A DNA stretch of 64,000 bases from CBDCRK01 sp965220955 (GTDB taxonomy: Bacteria; Desulfobacterota; Binatia; Bin18; CBDCRK01), in the NCBI GenBank assembly GCA_965220955.1, contig CBDCRK010000024.1, forward strand, positions 1 to 64,000. The letters are read 5' to 3'. Positions 41,669 through 50,989 of this stretch are shown here, piece after piece. How positions within the stretch are numbered: the stretch's first letter is position 1; every line of letters begins with the position of its first letter. Made by a program: the position numbers and the translations under genes. The notes below the pieces were generated by a model, which saw only the letters and a list, made by a program, of their open reading frames with translations, was not told where the DNA came from and did no database searches.

Positions 41669-43081
41669 TTAAATCCGTTGGTACTCCTCGTGAACACGGT
41701 TGAACATGGGATTCCCAATTTTCTTAGCCTCCATATAGTCAACCGCGAACTTATCACACCACTGTTGCGCACGGGCAATAATGGCTTCTTCATCAAAGAT
41801 GGTAAATTTACCATTACGCCGCAAAAATTTGCCGTCCACCATGGCATCGGCAACCTCGGTACCAGGCCCGTTTAACGCCATAAAGGTCAGCAAAGTTCCC
41901 ACATTCAGCGGAAAAAGGCTAGTGTTACGAGTCAGGTCAATTGTCACCAGATCAGCACGTTTACCCGGCTCCAGGGTGCCAATTTTGTCCTCCCAACCGA
42001 GCGCACGGGCGCTGCCCAGCGTTGCCAGCTCAAACGGCGTCCAGGGCATTATACCTCGTATCTCTCGCAACATAATATTATGCTGTTGCGCCACTGACAG
42101 CATGGCATTAAACAAATTGTGCATGGGCATATCCGTCCCTAGGCCTACTTTAAGCCCAGCCTTGAGCATATAGGGCAGATAGGCACAATTACCCAGGATT
42201 GAGTTCGTTGGCGGGCAATGAGCCAAGGCGGTGCCGGTCTCAGTAAGCATATCAATTTCATGCTCCTTCAGCACTGCCCCGTGGAAAAACAAGGAGCGTG
42301 GCGACAGCAAACCCAGGTTGCGCAGGTGCTGAATTTGTCCACCCTCTGCAGCCCATGTTGCATCGGCACGCTCTTTCTCATCCAGGGCTTCGGCAACGTG
42401 TGTAGCAAATTGCACATCATACTTTTCCGCCAATTCCATCCCCTTGACCAGCATGCTCTGCGTGCAGTTATAGGTGGCGCTGGGATGGACACCTATGCGG
42501 ATACGTCCGTCTTCAGTGTTATGGTAGTTTTTAATGGCGGCTTCGTTCAAGGCCAAATATTCAGCCTCGTTTTTGGCATCGGGTAAATTGACGCTGGTAA
42601 TCATCTGCACATGGATAACCGTCCTCATCCCGGAATAGACCGAGGCTTTATAGACAGCGTCAGGAAACGGGAAGGCATTGGCAAATGTGGTAGTGCCGTG
42701 CTTAAGGAGGTTGACTAATCCTAACAGGGTCAAATCGTACACGCTCTCATCCGTTAGCCAGTTGTAGGCGGGCCAGAGCACACGTATGGCAGCATCGACA
42801 ATGCCGGTCAGCGGCGTTTCTAACCAGCCAAAGATGTGAAACATATGGGCCTCGCCAACGTGATTATGGGCGTCTACTAGGCCCGGCATTACAACTTTAT
42901 TATGGGCATCAATAATTTCTAGGTCTTCCTGGGTGCCGTATTGTGTCTCAATCTCGGCCGAAGGTCCAACAGCCCTGATGATTGGGCCCTCGATGTAGAT
43001 GGCGCCATCTTCCCAGATGCCACTCAATGGAGCCGGCCGAGAGACCAAATAGCGGCAATGGCGAAATAGTATTTTGCCCAT
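41669..43081 (-). CDS. amidohydrolase, SsnA/TrzA (cytosine/guanine deaminase-like) family
   Basis: Metal-dependent deaminase-type hydrolase of 470 residues. The metal site reads GLVDAHNHVGEAH, FATHVAE, LFFHGAVL(K)E and GLGTDMPMH. The C-terminal IGTLEPGKRADLVTIDL segment is standard. Family members deaminate or dechlorinate heterocycles such as guanine, S-adenosylhomocysteine or triazines. The HNH form of the first HxH motif is a known variant. Start at 43081 chosen because GGGAGA lies before the ATG and the longer frame runs into speE. Substrate unknown. Confidence 0.87.
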   Translation of the reverse strand: MGKILFRHCRYLVSRPAPLSGIWEDGAIYIEGPIIRAVGPSAEIETQYGTQEDLEIIDAHNKVVMPGLVDAHNHVGEAHMFHIFGWLETPLTGIVDAAIRVLWPAYNWLTDESVYDLTLLGLVNLLKHGTTTFANAFPFPDAVYKASVYSGMRTVIHVQMITSVNLPDAKNEAEYLALNEAAIKNYHNTEDGRIRIGVHPSATYNCTQSMLVKGMELAEKYDVQFATHVAEALDEKERADATWAAEGGQIQHLRNLGLLSPRSLFFHGAVLKEHEIDMLTETGTALAHCPPTNSILGNCAYLPYMLKAGLKVGLGTDMPMHNLFNAMLSVAQQHNIMLREIRGIMPWTPFELATLGSARALGWEDKIGTLEPGKRADLVTIDLTRNTSLFPLNVGTLLTFMALNGPGTEVADAMVDGKFLRRNGKFTIFDEEAIIARAQQWCDKFAVDYMEAKKIGNPMFNRVHEEYQRI

Positions 43082-43115
43082 ATAATGATCTCCCTTGAAT
43101 GAGGAGTACTCACCC

Positions 43116-44063
43116 CTACTTGGGAGGGGAGGCGAGGGTAAAAATCTGAGTGGAAGTGGCAATCGCCTGGCGGATATATTTGGGCAGAACAAAAAGAGCT
43201 TTAAGAACTGCCCCATCAAGGAAGCGCAGCTCCTCGCGGATCCTCTGGGCGATACAAGCATCCACCTCTGCTGCGGCAAGCTGCAGTAGGCCGGTTCCAA
43301 ACCCAATCGCAGGGTCGGATTCCCCCTGTGCTGCTAAAACTAACCCCCAGGGCTGGGCAAAGGAAGGTACGGAAATAACATAGGGGTGTACCTGGGAGAA
43401 GACCGTGGTCAGGGTATGGACCACACCGGCAAACACTTCTATATCAGGCAAAGAGGTGCTGCCCGCCTGCAGTACAAAACAGCCCTGCGGTGTCAGATGC
43501 TCCGCCACAAGGCGAAAAAATTCCTGGGTAAAGAGAGCCTGGGAGGGGCCTCCTTCTAAGGGATCAGAGAGATCAGAAACGATCACATCCCACCGTTGCT
43601 TAGGGGCTTCCTCCACAAAGCGAAGGCCATCTCCGTACACTACCTGCGCCCGGCTATCCGTGTAGGCATCCTGCGCAAACTCCTGAGCAACCCGTTGACA
43701 TTCCTCGACCACCTCACGGTCGATATCAACCATGATCGCCTCAGTTACCTGATGATGCTTGAGAGTCTCTCGCAGGGTAGCCCCCTCCCCTCCACCAAGA
43801 ATTAATACCTGGTGGGGATCTGGATGGTAGAGCAGAGCGGGATGAACAAGGGCCTCATGATAAATGAACTCATCGACCGTAGCCGATTGCCACCGGCCGT
43901 CCAAGAACAGAGCTTTGCCAAAGGTGGGACTGCGCACAATCATCAGACGTTGGTAGGGAGTGGTGCGGGTAGAGAGTACCTCCTCCACTTGGTAGAGGTA
44001 AGCGTCCCCATTTCGGTCAACGTCAATGAAGTATAAATCATCCAGCCGCGGCGGATGCCTCAT
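43116..44063 (-). CDS. speE: spermidine synthase
   Basis: Aminopropyltransferase of about 315 residues that moves the aminopropyl group of decarboxylated SAM to putrescine. Motifs: VLILGGGEGATLRE (binding of the nucleoside), VDIDREVVEECQ, VVYGDGLRFVEE and the gate loop VIVSDLSDPLEGGPS. The start at 44063 is placed by family N-terminus. It overlaps the end of speD by 26 bp, so the two are coupled. The C-terminal 50 residues are less conserved. Confidence 0.93.
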   Translation of the reverse strand: MRHPPRLDDLYFIDVDRNGDAYLYQVEEVLSTRTTPYQRLMIVRSPTFGKALFLDGRWQSATVDEFIYHEALVHPALLYHPDPHQVLILGGGEGATLRETLKHHQVTEAIMVDIDREVVEECQRVAQEFAQDAYTDSRAQVVYGDGLRFVEEAPKQRWDVIVSDLSDPLEGGPSQALFTQEFFRLVAEHLTPQGCFVLQAGSTSLPDIEVFAGVVHTLTTVFSQVHPYVISVPSFAQPWGLVLAAQGESDPAIGFGTGLLQLAAAEVDACIAQRIREELRFLDGAVLKALFVLPKYIRQAIATSTQIFTLASPPK

Positions 44064-44505
44064 GGATGCTTTCCCCGAGAGGCGCTTGTGGATCACGCTT
44101 GTTGCCTGTCCTGAGCCCAGTCGAAGGATTTGATCTGCTCAGATCTCGCAATTCTTCAACCCTGCCCCGGTCAATGTCCTGCCGAGAGATCTCTCGCGGC
44201 TTAAACGTTTTCATCAAATACTGGCAGGCAACTTCAGGGAGGACTTTGCTGCCACACGTAAAGATGTCAATCGCTGCATAACCGTGCTCCGGCCATGTAT
44301 GGATAGCTAGATGGGACTCAGCAATAACTACCACTCCGCTGACTCCGTGCGGAGAGAAGCGGTTAAAAGTGGCTTGCACAACAGTAGCGCGGGCGCGACG
44401 AGCGGCTTCAAGCATTGCCGTTTCAATAGATTTAACATTATCAAGCCGTTCCCGCCTGCAGCCATAAAACTCTAGGAGGACTTGCCTCCCAAGGACTTTC
44501 TTCAT
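44038..44505 (-). CDS. speD: S-adenosylmethionine decarboxylase proenzyme
   Basis: Class 1B SAM decarboxylase of 155 residues. The proenzyme cleaves between E63 and S64 (VIAESHLAIHTWPEHG) to make the pyruvoyl cofactor; H69 and C84 (IFTCGS) are the other catalytic residues. The start at 44505 has GAGGGTATCAGG in front. Residues after about 128 (NPSTGLRTGNKRDPQ) differ from the family because a dispersed intergenic-type repeat (44104-44126) has entered the reading frame. The active core is unaffected. Confidence 0.93.
   Translation of the reverse strand: MKKVLGRQVLLEFYGCRRERLDNVKSIETAMLEAARRARATVVQATFNRFSPHGVSGVVVIAESHLAIHTWPEHGYAAIDIFTCGSKVLPEVACQYLMKTFKPREISRQDIDRGRVEELRDLSRSNPSTGLRTGNKRDPQAPLGESIHEASAAAG
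44104..44126 (+). repeat. dispersed repeat inside the speD C-terminus
   Basis: CCTGTCCTGAGCCCAGTCGA followed by AGG resembles the widespread CTGAGC-x-GTCGAAGG family of short dispersed repeats seen in many environmental genomes. Here it is translated as part of SpeD. The repeat identity comes from memory and no second copy was found in this window. Confidence 0.45.
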
Positions 44506-44747
44506 CCTGATACCCTCCCTTGTATCCTGCTCCCACCCATCCGGATGGAGGCAACTCTTTATCCATCCCTTGGAGAAGAGACACAGACTGGAGGCGGAGG
44601 AAGCAACCCTCAAGAGGTTCGGTGCCTAGACGGTTCCACCTCCTTTGCTGGTCGTTTCTGCACAGACACAGGCACTAGTTTATCACTGTCATCATCCATA
44701 GAACTCGGGTTTCTCTAGCACAGCTGACACGGGATTGCTATGCCCAC

Positions 44748-45269
44748 TCACTCCTGATTATATGAGATGAGCGAAAATACCTCACTGGGACTAAGGCGCT
44801 CACGGCCACCTAGAAAAGCGAGTTCGATAATAAATGCACATTCTACCACCTTACCCTCAAGCCGCTCCACCAGCTCAACTGCGGCCCTGGCAGTACCGCC
44901 AGTCGCAAGCAGATCATCAATCACCAATACCCGGCTGTGGCGTGGAAAAGCATCCTGGTGGATCTCTACTATGTCTGCTCCATACTCTAACTCGTAGCTG
45001 GTGGCATAAGTTGCCGCTGGTAGTTTGCCGGCCTTGCGCACAAGCACTAGCCCACAGTTAAGGCTATAGGCCACTGCTGCGCCAATAATAAATCCTCGCG
45101 ACTCGATCCCTAGCACCACGTCCACCCGTCCATGATAACGTTCGGTGAACTGTCCTACTGCTTCATGCAACGCTGGACCGTGGGCGAGAAGAGGGGTAAC
45201 ATCTTTAAATATAACCCCAGGTTTAGGAAACCCAGGAACATCCCGAATATATCTCTTGAGGTCCGCCAT
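44748..45269 (-). CDS. apt: adenine phosphoribosyltransferase
   Basis: Type I phosphoribosyltransferase of 173 residues that salvages adenine to AMP. The PRPP-binding motif VLVIDDLLATGGT is at 114-126, and VLGIESRGFIIGAAVA and RKAGKLPA are adenine-type signatures. Adenine salvage fits the polyamine genes downstream, because aminopropyl transfer releases methylthioadenosine. It lies 9 bp after the LysM/M23 gene. Confidence 0.95.
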   Translation of the reverse strand: MADLKRYIRDVPGFPKPGVIFKDVTPLLAHGPALHEAVGQFTERYHGRVDVVLGIESRGFIIGAAVAYSLNCGLVLVRKAGKLPAATYATSYELEYGADIVEIHQDAFPRHSRVLVIDDLLATGGTARAAVELVERLEGKVVECAFIIELAFLGGRERLSPSEVFSLISYNQE

Positions 45270-45278
45270 GACTTTCTC

Positions 45279-45965
45279 CTATGGCTTCTGCACCAGACGT
45301 CCGTCCAACGGTAGGTAAGGGAGGGGATTGCGAGCAAGATTGTTCTTTCGCACCTCAAAATGGAGACTGGGACCAGTAGTACGACCACTGGTCCCCACCT
45401 CAGCAATCTTCTGACCTCGTCGGACTGACTCCCCCTCCTTAACGGAGTTGGCTTTATTATGCGCATATACCGTGACATATCCCTGCCCGTGGCGCACAAT
45501 AATCACATTGCCATATCCACGTAGGACGCCGCTGTAGATTACCTGGCCATCCGCTGCCACCCGGACCGGTGTACCTATAGGCGCGCCAATGTCGATACCG
45601 TCGTGAAAGCTACCATTACGGGGACCAAAGCGCGAAGTTACTATCCCTTTCAGCGGCCAGGCAAACCTGGCTTTACCGTTCCAGCGCGGCTCAGGTGAAA
45701 TCTTCTTTGACGGTTGTGGAAGCACAGAGGAACGCTTGGTCAGCTGACGCGACGTCCCGGGAATGAAAATCTTTTGTCCGACCTTAAGTTTATTCGGATT
45801 GCGAATATCGTTGACACGAGCCAGCTTTTGATAGGAAATACCATACACTTGGCCAATACCGGAAAGGGTCTCTCCGGGTCTCACCTGATGATAGATACCT
45901 CGTGAGCAGGCAGCAACAAAGAAGAAAAAGAAGAAGATGAGCTGCCACATTTTCCTATGCCGCAC
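45279..45965 (-). CDS. LysM and M23 peptidase-domain lipoprotein (NlpD/EnvC-like)
   Basis: Protein of 228 residues. A short hydrophobic leader ends in a lipobox (VAAC, Cys near residue 20). A LysM domain (YHQVRPGETLSGIGQVYGIS) follows at about 25-70. The C-terminal M23 domain has SFHDGIDIGAP and LHFEVR, but the first zinc ligand is in the HDGID context and the H-x-H pair is reduced, so it may be a non-catalytic amidase activator like NlpD. The start is probably the GTG at 45965, with GAGGAGTGGAGG before it. Confidence 0.88.
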   Translation of the reverse strand: MRHRKMWQLIFFFFFFVAACSRGIYHQVRPGETLSGIGQVYGISYQKLARVNDIRNPNKLKVGQKIFIPGTSRQLTKRSSVLPQPSKKISPEPRWNGKARFAWPLKGIVTSRFGPRNGSFHDGIDIGAPIGTPVRVAADGQVIYSGVLRGYGNVIIVRHGQGYVTVYAHNKANSVKEGESVRRGQKIAEVGTSGRTTGPSLHFEVRKNNLARNPLPYLPLDGRLVQKP

Positions 45966-46236
45966 CCTCCACTCCTCTAACTATAGCATTCAGCCTTCAG
46001 TGCAAAGGTCGGGAATCGTTATAACGCAGCCAGTAGGGAAACACGTTGAGCATCCCTGATTCACTGTCCTCAAGAGCGATCCCTGGCTCCTGCTAGGTCT
46101 AAGGCTGGCTACTGACTGCTAAATGCATACCTCTAGGGATGGAAAAATAATTAAGCATCCCTAATAATTAACGTAAGGAGGGACTATCCGCAAATCATTT
46201 TTCCAGTACAACAGCTTAATTTTTTAGCGAGTCCCC
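45966..46236. other. intergenic region with short inverted repeat
   Basis: No coding similarity seen. TAGGGATG (46134-46141) and CATCCCTA (46156-46163) can pair, and AATAATTA occurs twice nearby. This AT-rich stretch is likely the promoter zone for the LysM/M23-apt genes or the end region of cysE. Confidence 0.4.
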
Positions 46237-46983
46237 CTAGGCCGAACCCGCGTTCTTAAAGAGCAGCCGCACCCGCTGCAGGTCTTCATCCCCCTCAGTA
46301 ATCCGTTCCTCCAATAACCCCTGGCGAGAGGTCATTTCCTCCATCCGTTTCTCCATTCGCTCCACATGCTCCAACAAGGTCGAAAGGGCACGGAAGATCG
46401 GGTCAGGTAGGTTGGCATGATCGAAGTCTATAAGCGGTTGGCCAGAGGGAAGATGGAGCCCTCCATCTTTGACCACTTTTCCAGGAATACCCACCACCGT
46501 GGCATGTGGAGGAACCGAGTTAACCACTACCGATCCAGCTCCCACCCGGCTATGCCGACCAATGGTCACCGGCCCCAAGACCGTCGCTCCAGAACCGATC
46601 AGCACCCAGTCTTCAATTGTGGGATGACGCTTAACTCTCTCCCGGCTAGTACCGGCAAGCGACACTCCCTGATAAAAGGTGACATCATTGCCAATTTCGG
46701 CGGTCTCACCAATCACTACCCCCATCCCATGGTCAATGAATAGGCGACGACCGACCTTCACCGCAGGATGGATCTCCACACCAGTAAGAAAACGGGAAAG
46801 ATGGCTCACCAGACGGCCTAACGTCTTGAGGTTGTGTGTCCACAGCCAATGAGCCAGTCGATGAAAGAAGACCGCATGAAACCCGGGATAGGCGAAAATC
46901 ACTTCCCATATTGAACGGGCAGCCGGGTCCCGCTCAAATACTACGCTGATATCCTCTTTCAGGTACTGCCACTGCTTCCACAT
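46237..46983 (-). CDS. cysE: serine O-acetyltransferase
   Basis: Left-handed beta-helix acetyltransferase of 248 residues, first step of cysteine synthesis. The helical N-terminus holds the DPAARS segment; hexapeptide repeats run from about 70 (VEIHPAVKVGRRLFIDHGMG) to 165, with the catalytic His/Asp in FIDHGMGVVIGETAEIG. A C-terminal coiled helix (about 200-240, LLEHVERMEKRMEEMTSRQG) follows, where some CysE proteins bind CysK or are feedback regulated. It lies 75 bp after the aspartate kinase gene. Confidence 0.93.
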   Translation of the reverse strand: MWKQWQYLKEDISVVFERDPAARSIWEVIFAYPGFHAVFFHRLAHWLWTHNLKTLGRLVSHLSRFLTGVEIHPAVKVGRRLFIDHGMGVVIGETAEIGNDVTFYQGVSLAGTSRERVKRHPTIEDWVLIGSGATVLGPVTIGRHSRVGAGSVVVNSVPPHATVVGIPGKVVKDGGLHLPSGQPLIDFDHANLPDPIFRALSTLLEHVERMEKRMEEMTSRQGLLEERITEGDEDLQRVRLLFKNAGSA

Positions 46984-47057
46984 GACCCTGCACCTTCAGC
47001 CGGCTCGCAATGTGGTGTCGTACATGATCACTCGTCTCATCTTCCTTATCGCTTCCC

Positions 47058-48293
47058 CTAATCTACCTGCCCGGCTCCTTCCTTAGGTGAGATAAAGGTA
47101 TCGTGCAACACCCGCACGGCTAACTCCGTGTACTTGGCATCGATCACTACTGAGATTTTGATCTCAGAGGTAGAGATCATATGGATATTGATACCCTCAC
47201 AGGCCAGCGCCTGAAACATTCGTGCTGCCACCCCAGCATGACTGCGCATGCCCAGGCCAATAATAGAGACCTTGGCTACTTCGGTCTCCCCTGCAATAAC
47301 CCCACGGGCACCGACTTCTGTCACTATCTCCCTTACCCTGGCCAGAGCCTTCTGGCAGTCGCCCTTCGGCACAGTAAAGGTGAGGTCCGTGTAGCCATCC
47401 TCGCTGGCGTTCTGAATGATCATATCCACAACAATGCCAGCCTCGGCAACCGGGGTAAAGAGCTTGGCCGCTAACCCTGGCCGGTCTCGTACCCCCAGCA
47501 CCGTGATCTTGGCCTGATCGAGATCAGAGGCTACTCCAGAGATCATGACATCTTCCATGCTCGGATCCTCTTTCACAACCCAGGTACCTTCTACCGGTAG
47601 GAAACTGGAGCGCACATGTACCGGCACCTGGTAACGCTTAGCAAACTCCACTGAGCGGATCTGCAGCACTTTGGCACCAAGACTGGCAAGCTCAAGCATC
47701 TCATCATACGAGAGGCGCGCTAGTTTTTTTGCCTGCGGGCAAATACGGGGGTCAGCGCTGTAGATCCCATCCACATCGGTGTAGATCTCGCACACCTCAG
47801 CTTTGAGGGCAGCGGCAATAGCCACTGCAGTAGTGTCTGACCCTCCTCGGCCCAGTGTAGTGATGTTCCCTTTGGCATCAACTCCCTGAAACCCGGCCAC
47901 GACCACAATATGCCCTTCATCCAGAGCAGACAAGAGCCTTTGAGCGTCGATTCGCCTGATGCGGGCTCGACCGAAAGCGTCATCTGTGGCAATGCGGACC
48001 TGATGTCCAAGTAAAGAAAGGGACGGATAACCCAGGTCTCGCAAGGCTATAGCCAACAGGGCCACGGACACCTGTTCTCCGGTAGAGAGCAAGACATCGA
48101 TCTCCCGCTTGTTTGGCTCTGTTGCCACCTGCCCGGCCAAGTCAAGCAGCCGGTTCGTTTCCCCAGCCATAGCCGAGACCACAACAACCATTTGATGACC
48201 TGCCTCTTTTGCGGCTCCTACCCTCTTGGCTACCTCCTTAATCCGCTCTGCCGACCCCACTGAGGTCCCGCCATATTTCTGTACGATCAACAC
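47058..48293 (-). CDS. lysC: aspartate kinase
   Basis: Protein of about 411 residues that phosphorylates aspartate, the first step to lysine, threonine and methionine. LIVQKYGGTSVGSAERIKEV is the N-terminal nucleotide-binding signature; TLGRGGSDTTAVAIAAAL binds substrate. Two ACT domains at about 265-400 give feedback control. The start is a GTG at 48293, since the extra 20 residues of the longer frame are not conserved. The ribosome-binding site is weak. Confidence 0.94.
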   Translation of the reverse strand: MLIVQKYGGTSVGSAERIKEVAKRVGAAKEAGHQMVVVVSAMAGETNRLLDLAGQVATEPNKREIDVLLSTGEQVSVALLAIALRDLGYPSLSLLGHQVRIATDDAFGRARIRRIDAQRLLSALDEGHIVVVAGFQGVDAKGNITTLGRGGSDTTAVAIAAALKAEVCEIYTDVDGIYSADPRICPQAKKLARLSYDEMLELASLGAKVLQIRSVEFAKRYQVPVHVRSSFLPVEGTWVVKEDPSMEDVMISGVASDLDQAKITVLGVRDRPGLAAKLFTPVAEAGIVVDMIIQNASEDGYTDLTFTVPKGDCQKALARVREIVTEVGARGVIAGETEVAKVSIIGLGMRSHAGVAARMFQALACEGINIHMISTSEIKISVVIDAKYTELAVRVLHDTFISPKEGAGQVD

Positions 48294-48575
48294 AGAGCTT
48301 ATCGTATCATAATATGGCAAAAAACACCCGAATCCCTCACCTAGGATTCTCACCAGTACCTGCGATCAATATTTAAGAACGGCACAAATAAGGGCTGGGG
48401 CTTGAGTTAGGGGGCAGCAAAGCGGCCCTTAATGATTCCGGAGCTCGATCCGGGCTCATTAACGCCAGCACATCTTCATGATAGCCAGTATAAGTAGAGA
48501 TCCTCGGGCTATTAAATGCCTCCCTGAGAGGAAACATAAGATCGGTGAATGACAAACTTTACCATACTCAGGAAT

Positions 48576-49163
48576 TTATCGCTTTGAATCAGGTCCCCAG
48601 GTCCTTGCCAAATACTGCACCCTACCTGACCCATACTTATACATGTTATATCCGACCGGATTTTTTTGGTAATATTCTTGGTGGTAATCTTCAGCGTTAT
48701 AAAACGTGGACGCAGGTACAATTTCTGTAACAATGGGAGCAGCAAATTTGCCTGACTGTTCGAGCTTGGCCTTGGAGGATTCGGCTAACTGTTTCTGTTC
48801 CTGGTCGTGATAAAAGATAGCCGTCCGGTATTCTGTCCCAACGTCAGCAAACTGGCGGTTACGAGCCGTAGGATCGATATTTCTCCAAAAAACCTCTAAT
48901 AACTCCTCATAAGTGATCTGAGACGGATCGTATAGAATTTCAATGGATTCAGCATGACCCGTTGTGCCTGAGCACACTTCCTCATAGCTTGGATCTTCTG
49001 TATGACCACCGGCATATCCCACAGCGGTCGATATCACGCCTTCTAGTTGGTCAAAAGCAGATTGCGTGCACCAAAAACAGCCGCCAGCAAATGTGGCTTT
49101 TTGCTGATGACCAGACGGAGTCTTACCAAGGTGCGTTTTACTATTGTCATCACTCATTTTCAT
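48576..49163 (-). CDS. msrA: peptide methionine sulfoxide reductase A
   Basis: Protein of 195 residues. The catalytic Cys lies in GCFWC (C29), and AVGYAGGHTEDPSYEEVCSG and GHAESIEI complete the active site. The first ATG is at 49163, with a second at 49157. MsrA repairs methionine-S-sulfoxide in proteins. Monocistronic. Between msrA and aspartate kinase (48294-48575) I see nothing recognisable. Confidence 0.95.
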   Translation of the reverse strand: MKMSDDNSKTHLGKTPSGHQQKATFAGGCFWCTQSAFDQLEGVISTAVGYAGGHTEDPSYEEVCSGTTGHAESIEILYDPSQITYEELLEVFWRNIDPTARNRQFADVGTEYRTAIFYHDQEQKQLAESSKAKLEQSGKFAAPIVTEIVPASTFYNAEDYHQEYYQKNPVGYNMYKYGSGRVQYLARTWGPDSKR

Positions 49164-49234
49164 AGTCCCCCGAACATTAAGTAAGTATTAAAAATTGACT
49201 CAATAACAGAATGAGCCTTAATTTCTACCCCCTC

Positions 49235-49352
49235 CCCTGATAATGCTTGGCAATGATGGTGAATGAGGGATTGTAAATCTTCTTCTCGGCAACCCCCGCC
49301 CTTGCGAAAGCTCTTGACAAATCAGGCCTTTTCCCTCACGTCCAAGGCGGAG
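49235..49352 (-). pseudogene. relic copy of a tsaE segment
   Basis: The minus strand reads LSRAFARAGVAEKKIYNPSF then TIIAKHYQG, parallel to LAHGLGIAEEEVYSPSFTII then AEHYQG in tsaE at 52.4 kb. At DNA level it aligns base for base with 52358-52475, by eye about 70 percent identical. The Walker A and both ends are degenerate. It is debris of a duplicated or replaced tsaE. Confidence 0.7.
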
Positions 49353-49408
49353 AACTCGGTAGTTAAGCGTCCTCAAGCTATAGGGCGGCCTCCACCTCGA
49401 GACTAAGG

Positions 49409-49975
49409 CTACTGTATCCGACGGGCGAGGTTAGCTGATTGCTCAGCAGAATCCTTCTCTTCCTGTCTGTTGTTCGAGTCACCGTTAGACTCAGGCGCAC
49501 GAGCAGGCTCGGATAGATTTTCCATAAAGTTCCAGTCTTTGCTTGTTACAATGGTTTCCAGATTCGCAAGACGTAGTAGCACACGCTCCCAGTCCGCTCG
49601 GCTCGGGGCAGATTGTTTTTCAGCATATACCTCTTCACGCAATAACTGCCTTACCTGCTCGGCACTGAGTCCTCGTTGCCTCTGGAGTATTAACTCTCGG
49701 ACTTTACGTTCTTCCCAGGCTTTGTTGCCTATGCCAAAAAGCCCGAAGACTGAAACGGCATGTGAGGCTAAACCTACTCCCCAACCCATCAAAGGCCAGA
49801 TCGCCCAAAAGGTGCTGGAAGAGGTGAGCAGGTTAATGACAATCAGTAAGGCATTGATCAGTAAATAACTGGCTAGATGGGCATAAAACTCTTTGAGTTC
49901 TTTGACTCTTTTTCTAACTTCTTGTTCAATATCGTTCGAGTCTCTGTCCCCATTGGGTAGATCTTGTTTCTTCAT
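49409..49975 (-). CDS. 2TM-domain protein with C-terminal helix
   Basis: Protein of 188 residues. The 2TM domain (PF13239-like) begins VRKRVKELKEFYAHLASYLL, has two membrane helices at about 36-55 and 62-82, and ends GIGNKAWEERKVREL. A charged helical tail with RGLSAEQVRQLLREEVYAEK follows, a short dimerisation-like segment. The domain is often found fused to histidine kinases or alone in stress-related contexts. The ATG at 49975 is preferred since GAGGAG lies 6 nt before. The gap to the DUF190 gene (49976-50190) shows nothing recognisable. Confidence 0.85.
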   Translation of the reverse strand: MKKQDLPNGDRDSNDIEQEVRKRVKELKEFYAHLASYLLINALLIVINLLTSSSTFWAIWPLMGWGVGLASHAVSVFGLFGIGNKAWEERKVRELILQRQRGLSAEQVRQLLREEVYAEKQSAPSRADWERVLLRLANLETIVTSKDWNFMENLSEPARAPESNGDSNNRQEEKDSAEQSANLARRIQ

Positions 49976-50190
49976 GGTCATCTCCTCAAGATCGTGTTAG
50001 GGATAACGCTGGTAAGAGACACAACGTTTAAGGTGAGGGATATGGAGGCTTTGTACCTCGTCCCACTGCTTTATTATCGTTACGCTAGCCCTAAACCCAG
50101 AAAAGAGCAATAGACGCAAAGCTTGGTGGAAACGGGGCTACCTCAAGAGTAAATGGTCTGAGGTCTATTGACCTTGAAGCTGCGAATCCT

Positions 50191-50532
50191 CTACTTTGAC
50201 TCCCCACTGCAATATAAATGAATGCGGACGTTCTCTAATGTGACTAAACCCTCTTTAATGGCATCATCAATGAGCGGTAGAAACTCCTCTATCTTCTCGG
50301 CTATATCCACTATCTCAATAATAATCGGAAGGTCTGATGACAAACGAAGGATCTTTGTCGTATGAACACGACTGTGAGCGCCGAATCCTTCTAACCCCCG
50401 AATTACCGTCGCTCCCGCTAGTCCACACTCACGCGCCTTTTGCACAATCCATTCAAACAACGGAATGCCTCCGTACTTGTCACTTTCTCCGATGAAAATT
50501 CGCAGCAACTGCCCTTCTTCAGGCAACAACAT
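50191..50532 (-). CDS. DUF190 family protein
   Basis: Protein of 113 residues. LLRIFIGESDKYGGIPLFEW and GATVIRGLEGFGAHSRVHT are the DUF190 signature, a PII-like trimeric fold. It follows crcB by 3 bp. DUF190 genes pair with crcB in many genomes, which suggests a role in fluoride response or in controlling the channel; the mechanism is unknown. Confidence 0.92.
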   Translation of the reverse strand: MLLPEEGQLLRIFIGESDKYGGIPLFEWIVQKARECGLAGATVIRGLEGFGAHSRVHTTKILRLSSDLPIIIEIVDIAEKIEEFLPLIDDAIKEGLVTLENVRIHLYCSGESK

Positions 50533-50535
50533 CGT

Positions 50536-50919
50536 CTACCCCAGAGGTATGCGTATAGAGTTGAAACCAATCCACACGAACAATAACCCAAAGTTTACCT
50601 GAATCAGCACATTAGATAGAGCTGCAAGTACCTCACCCTCTCGCATCAACGCGACAGTCTCGTATCCGAACGTTGAAAACGTGGTAAAGCCTCCAAGCAG
50701 GCCAATCAAGAGAAATAGTCTCGATTCCGGCGTCAAAAGCTGACGCACTTCAGCCAGACCACTGAAAAAGCCAACCAAAAAACAGCCAAACATGTTCACA
50801 ACTACGGTACCATAGGGAAACGTACTGTTGTGTAAGAGTTGATGGACTGCTCCGCCAAGGAGATAACGACAAATTGAGCCCAGAAAACCTCCCGCTCCTA
50901 CAAATAACAAATTCCGCAT
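50536..50919 (-). CDS. crcB: fluoride ion channel CrcB/Fluc
   Basis: Protein of about 127 residues with four membrane helices. Signature pieces are GGFLGSICRYLLGG, FPYGTVVVNMFGCFLVGFFS and GLLGGFTTFSTFGYE, with the pore Asn and the Phe-Thr-Thr-Phe-Ser-Thr-Phe break. Fluc dimers export fluoride. The ATG at 50919 is preferred to a TTG six bases earlier. I looked for a fluoride riboswitch upstream and did not see the conserved core. Confidence 0.92.
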   Translation of the reverse strand: MRNLLFVGAGGFLGSICRYLLGGAVHQLLHNSTFPYGTVVVNMFGCFLVGFFSGLAEVRQLLTPESRLFLLIGLLGGFTTFSTFGYETVALMREGEVLAALSNVLIQVNFGLLFVWIGFNSIRIPLG

Positions 50920-50989
50920 TTCCAATCTCGCAATGATCTTCGCAGTTGGGGCAATTCACGGCGGTAAAACGCTGGGGTATGAGGAAAGT

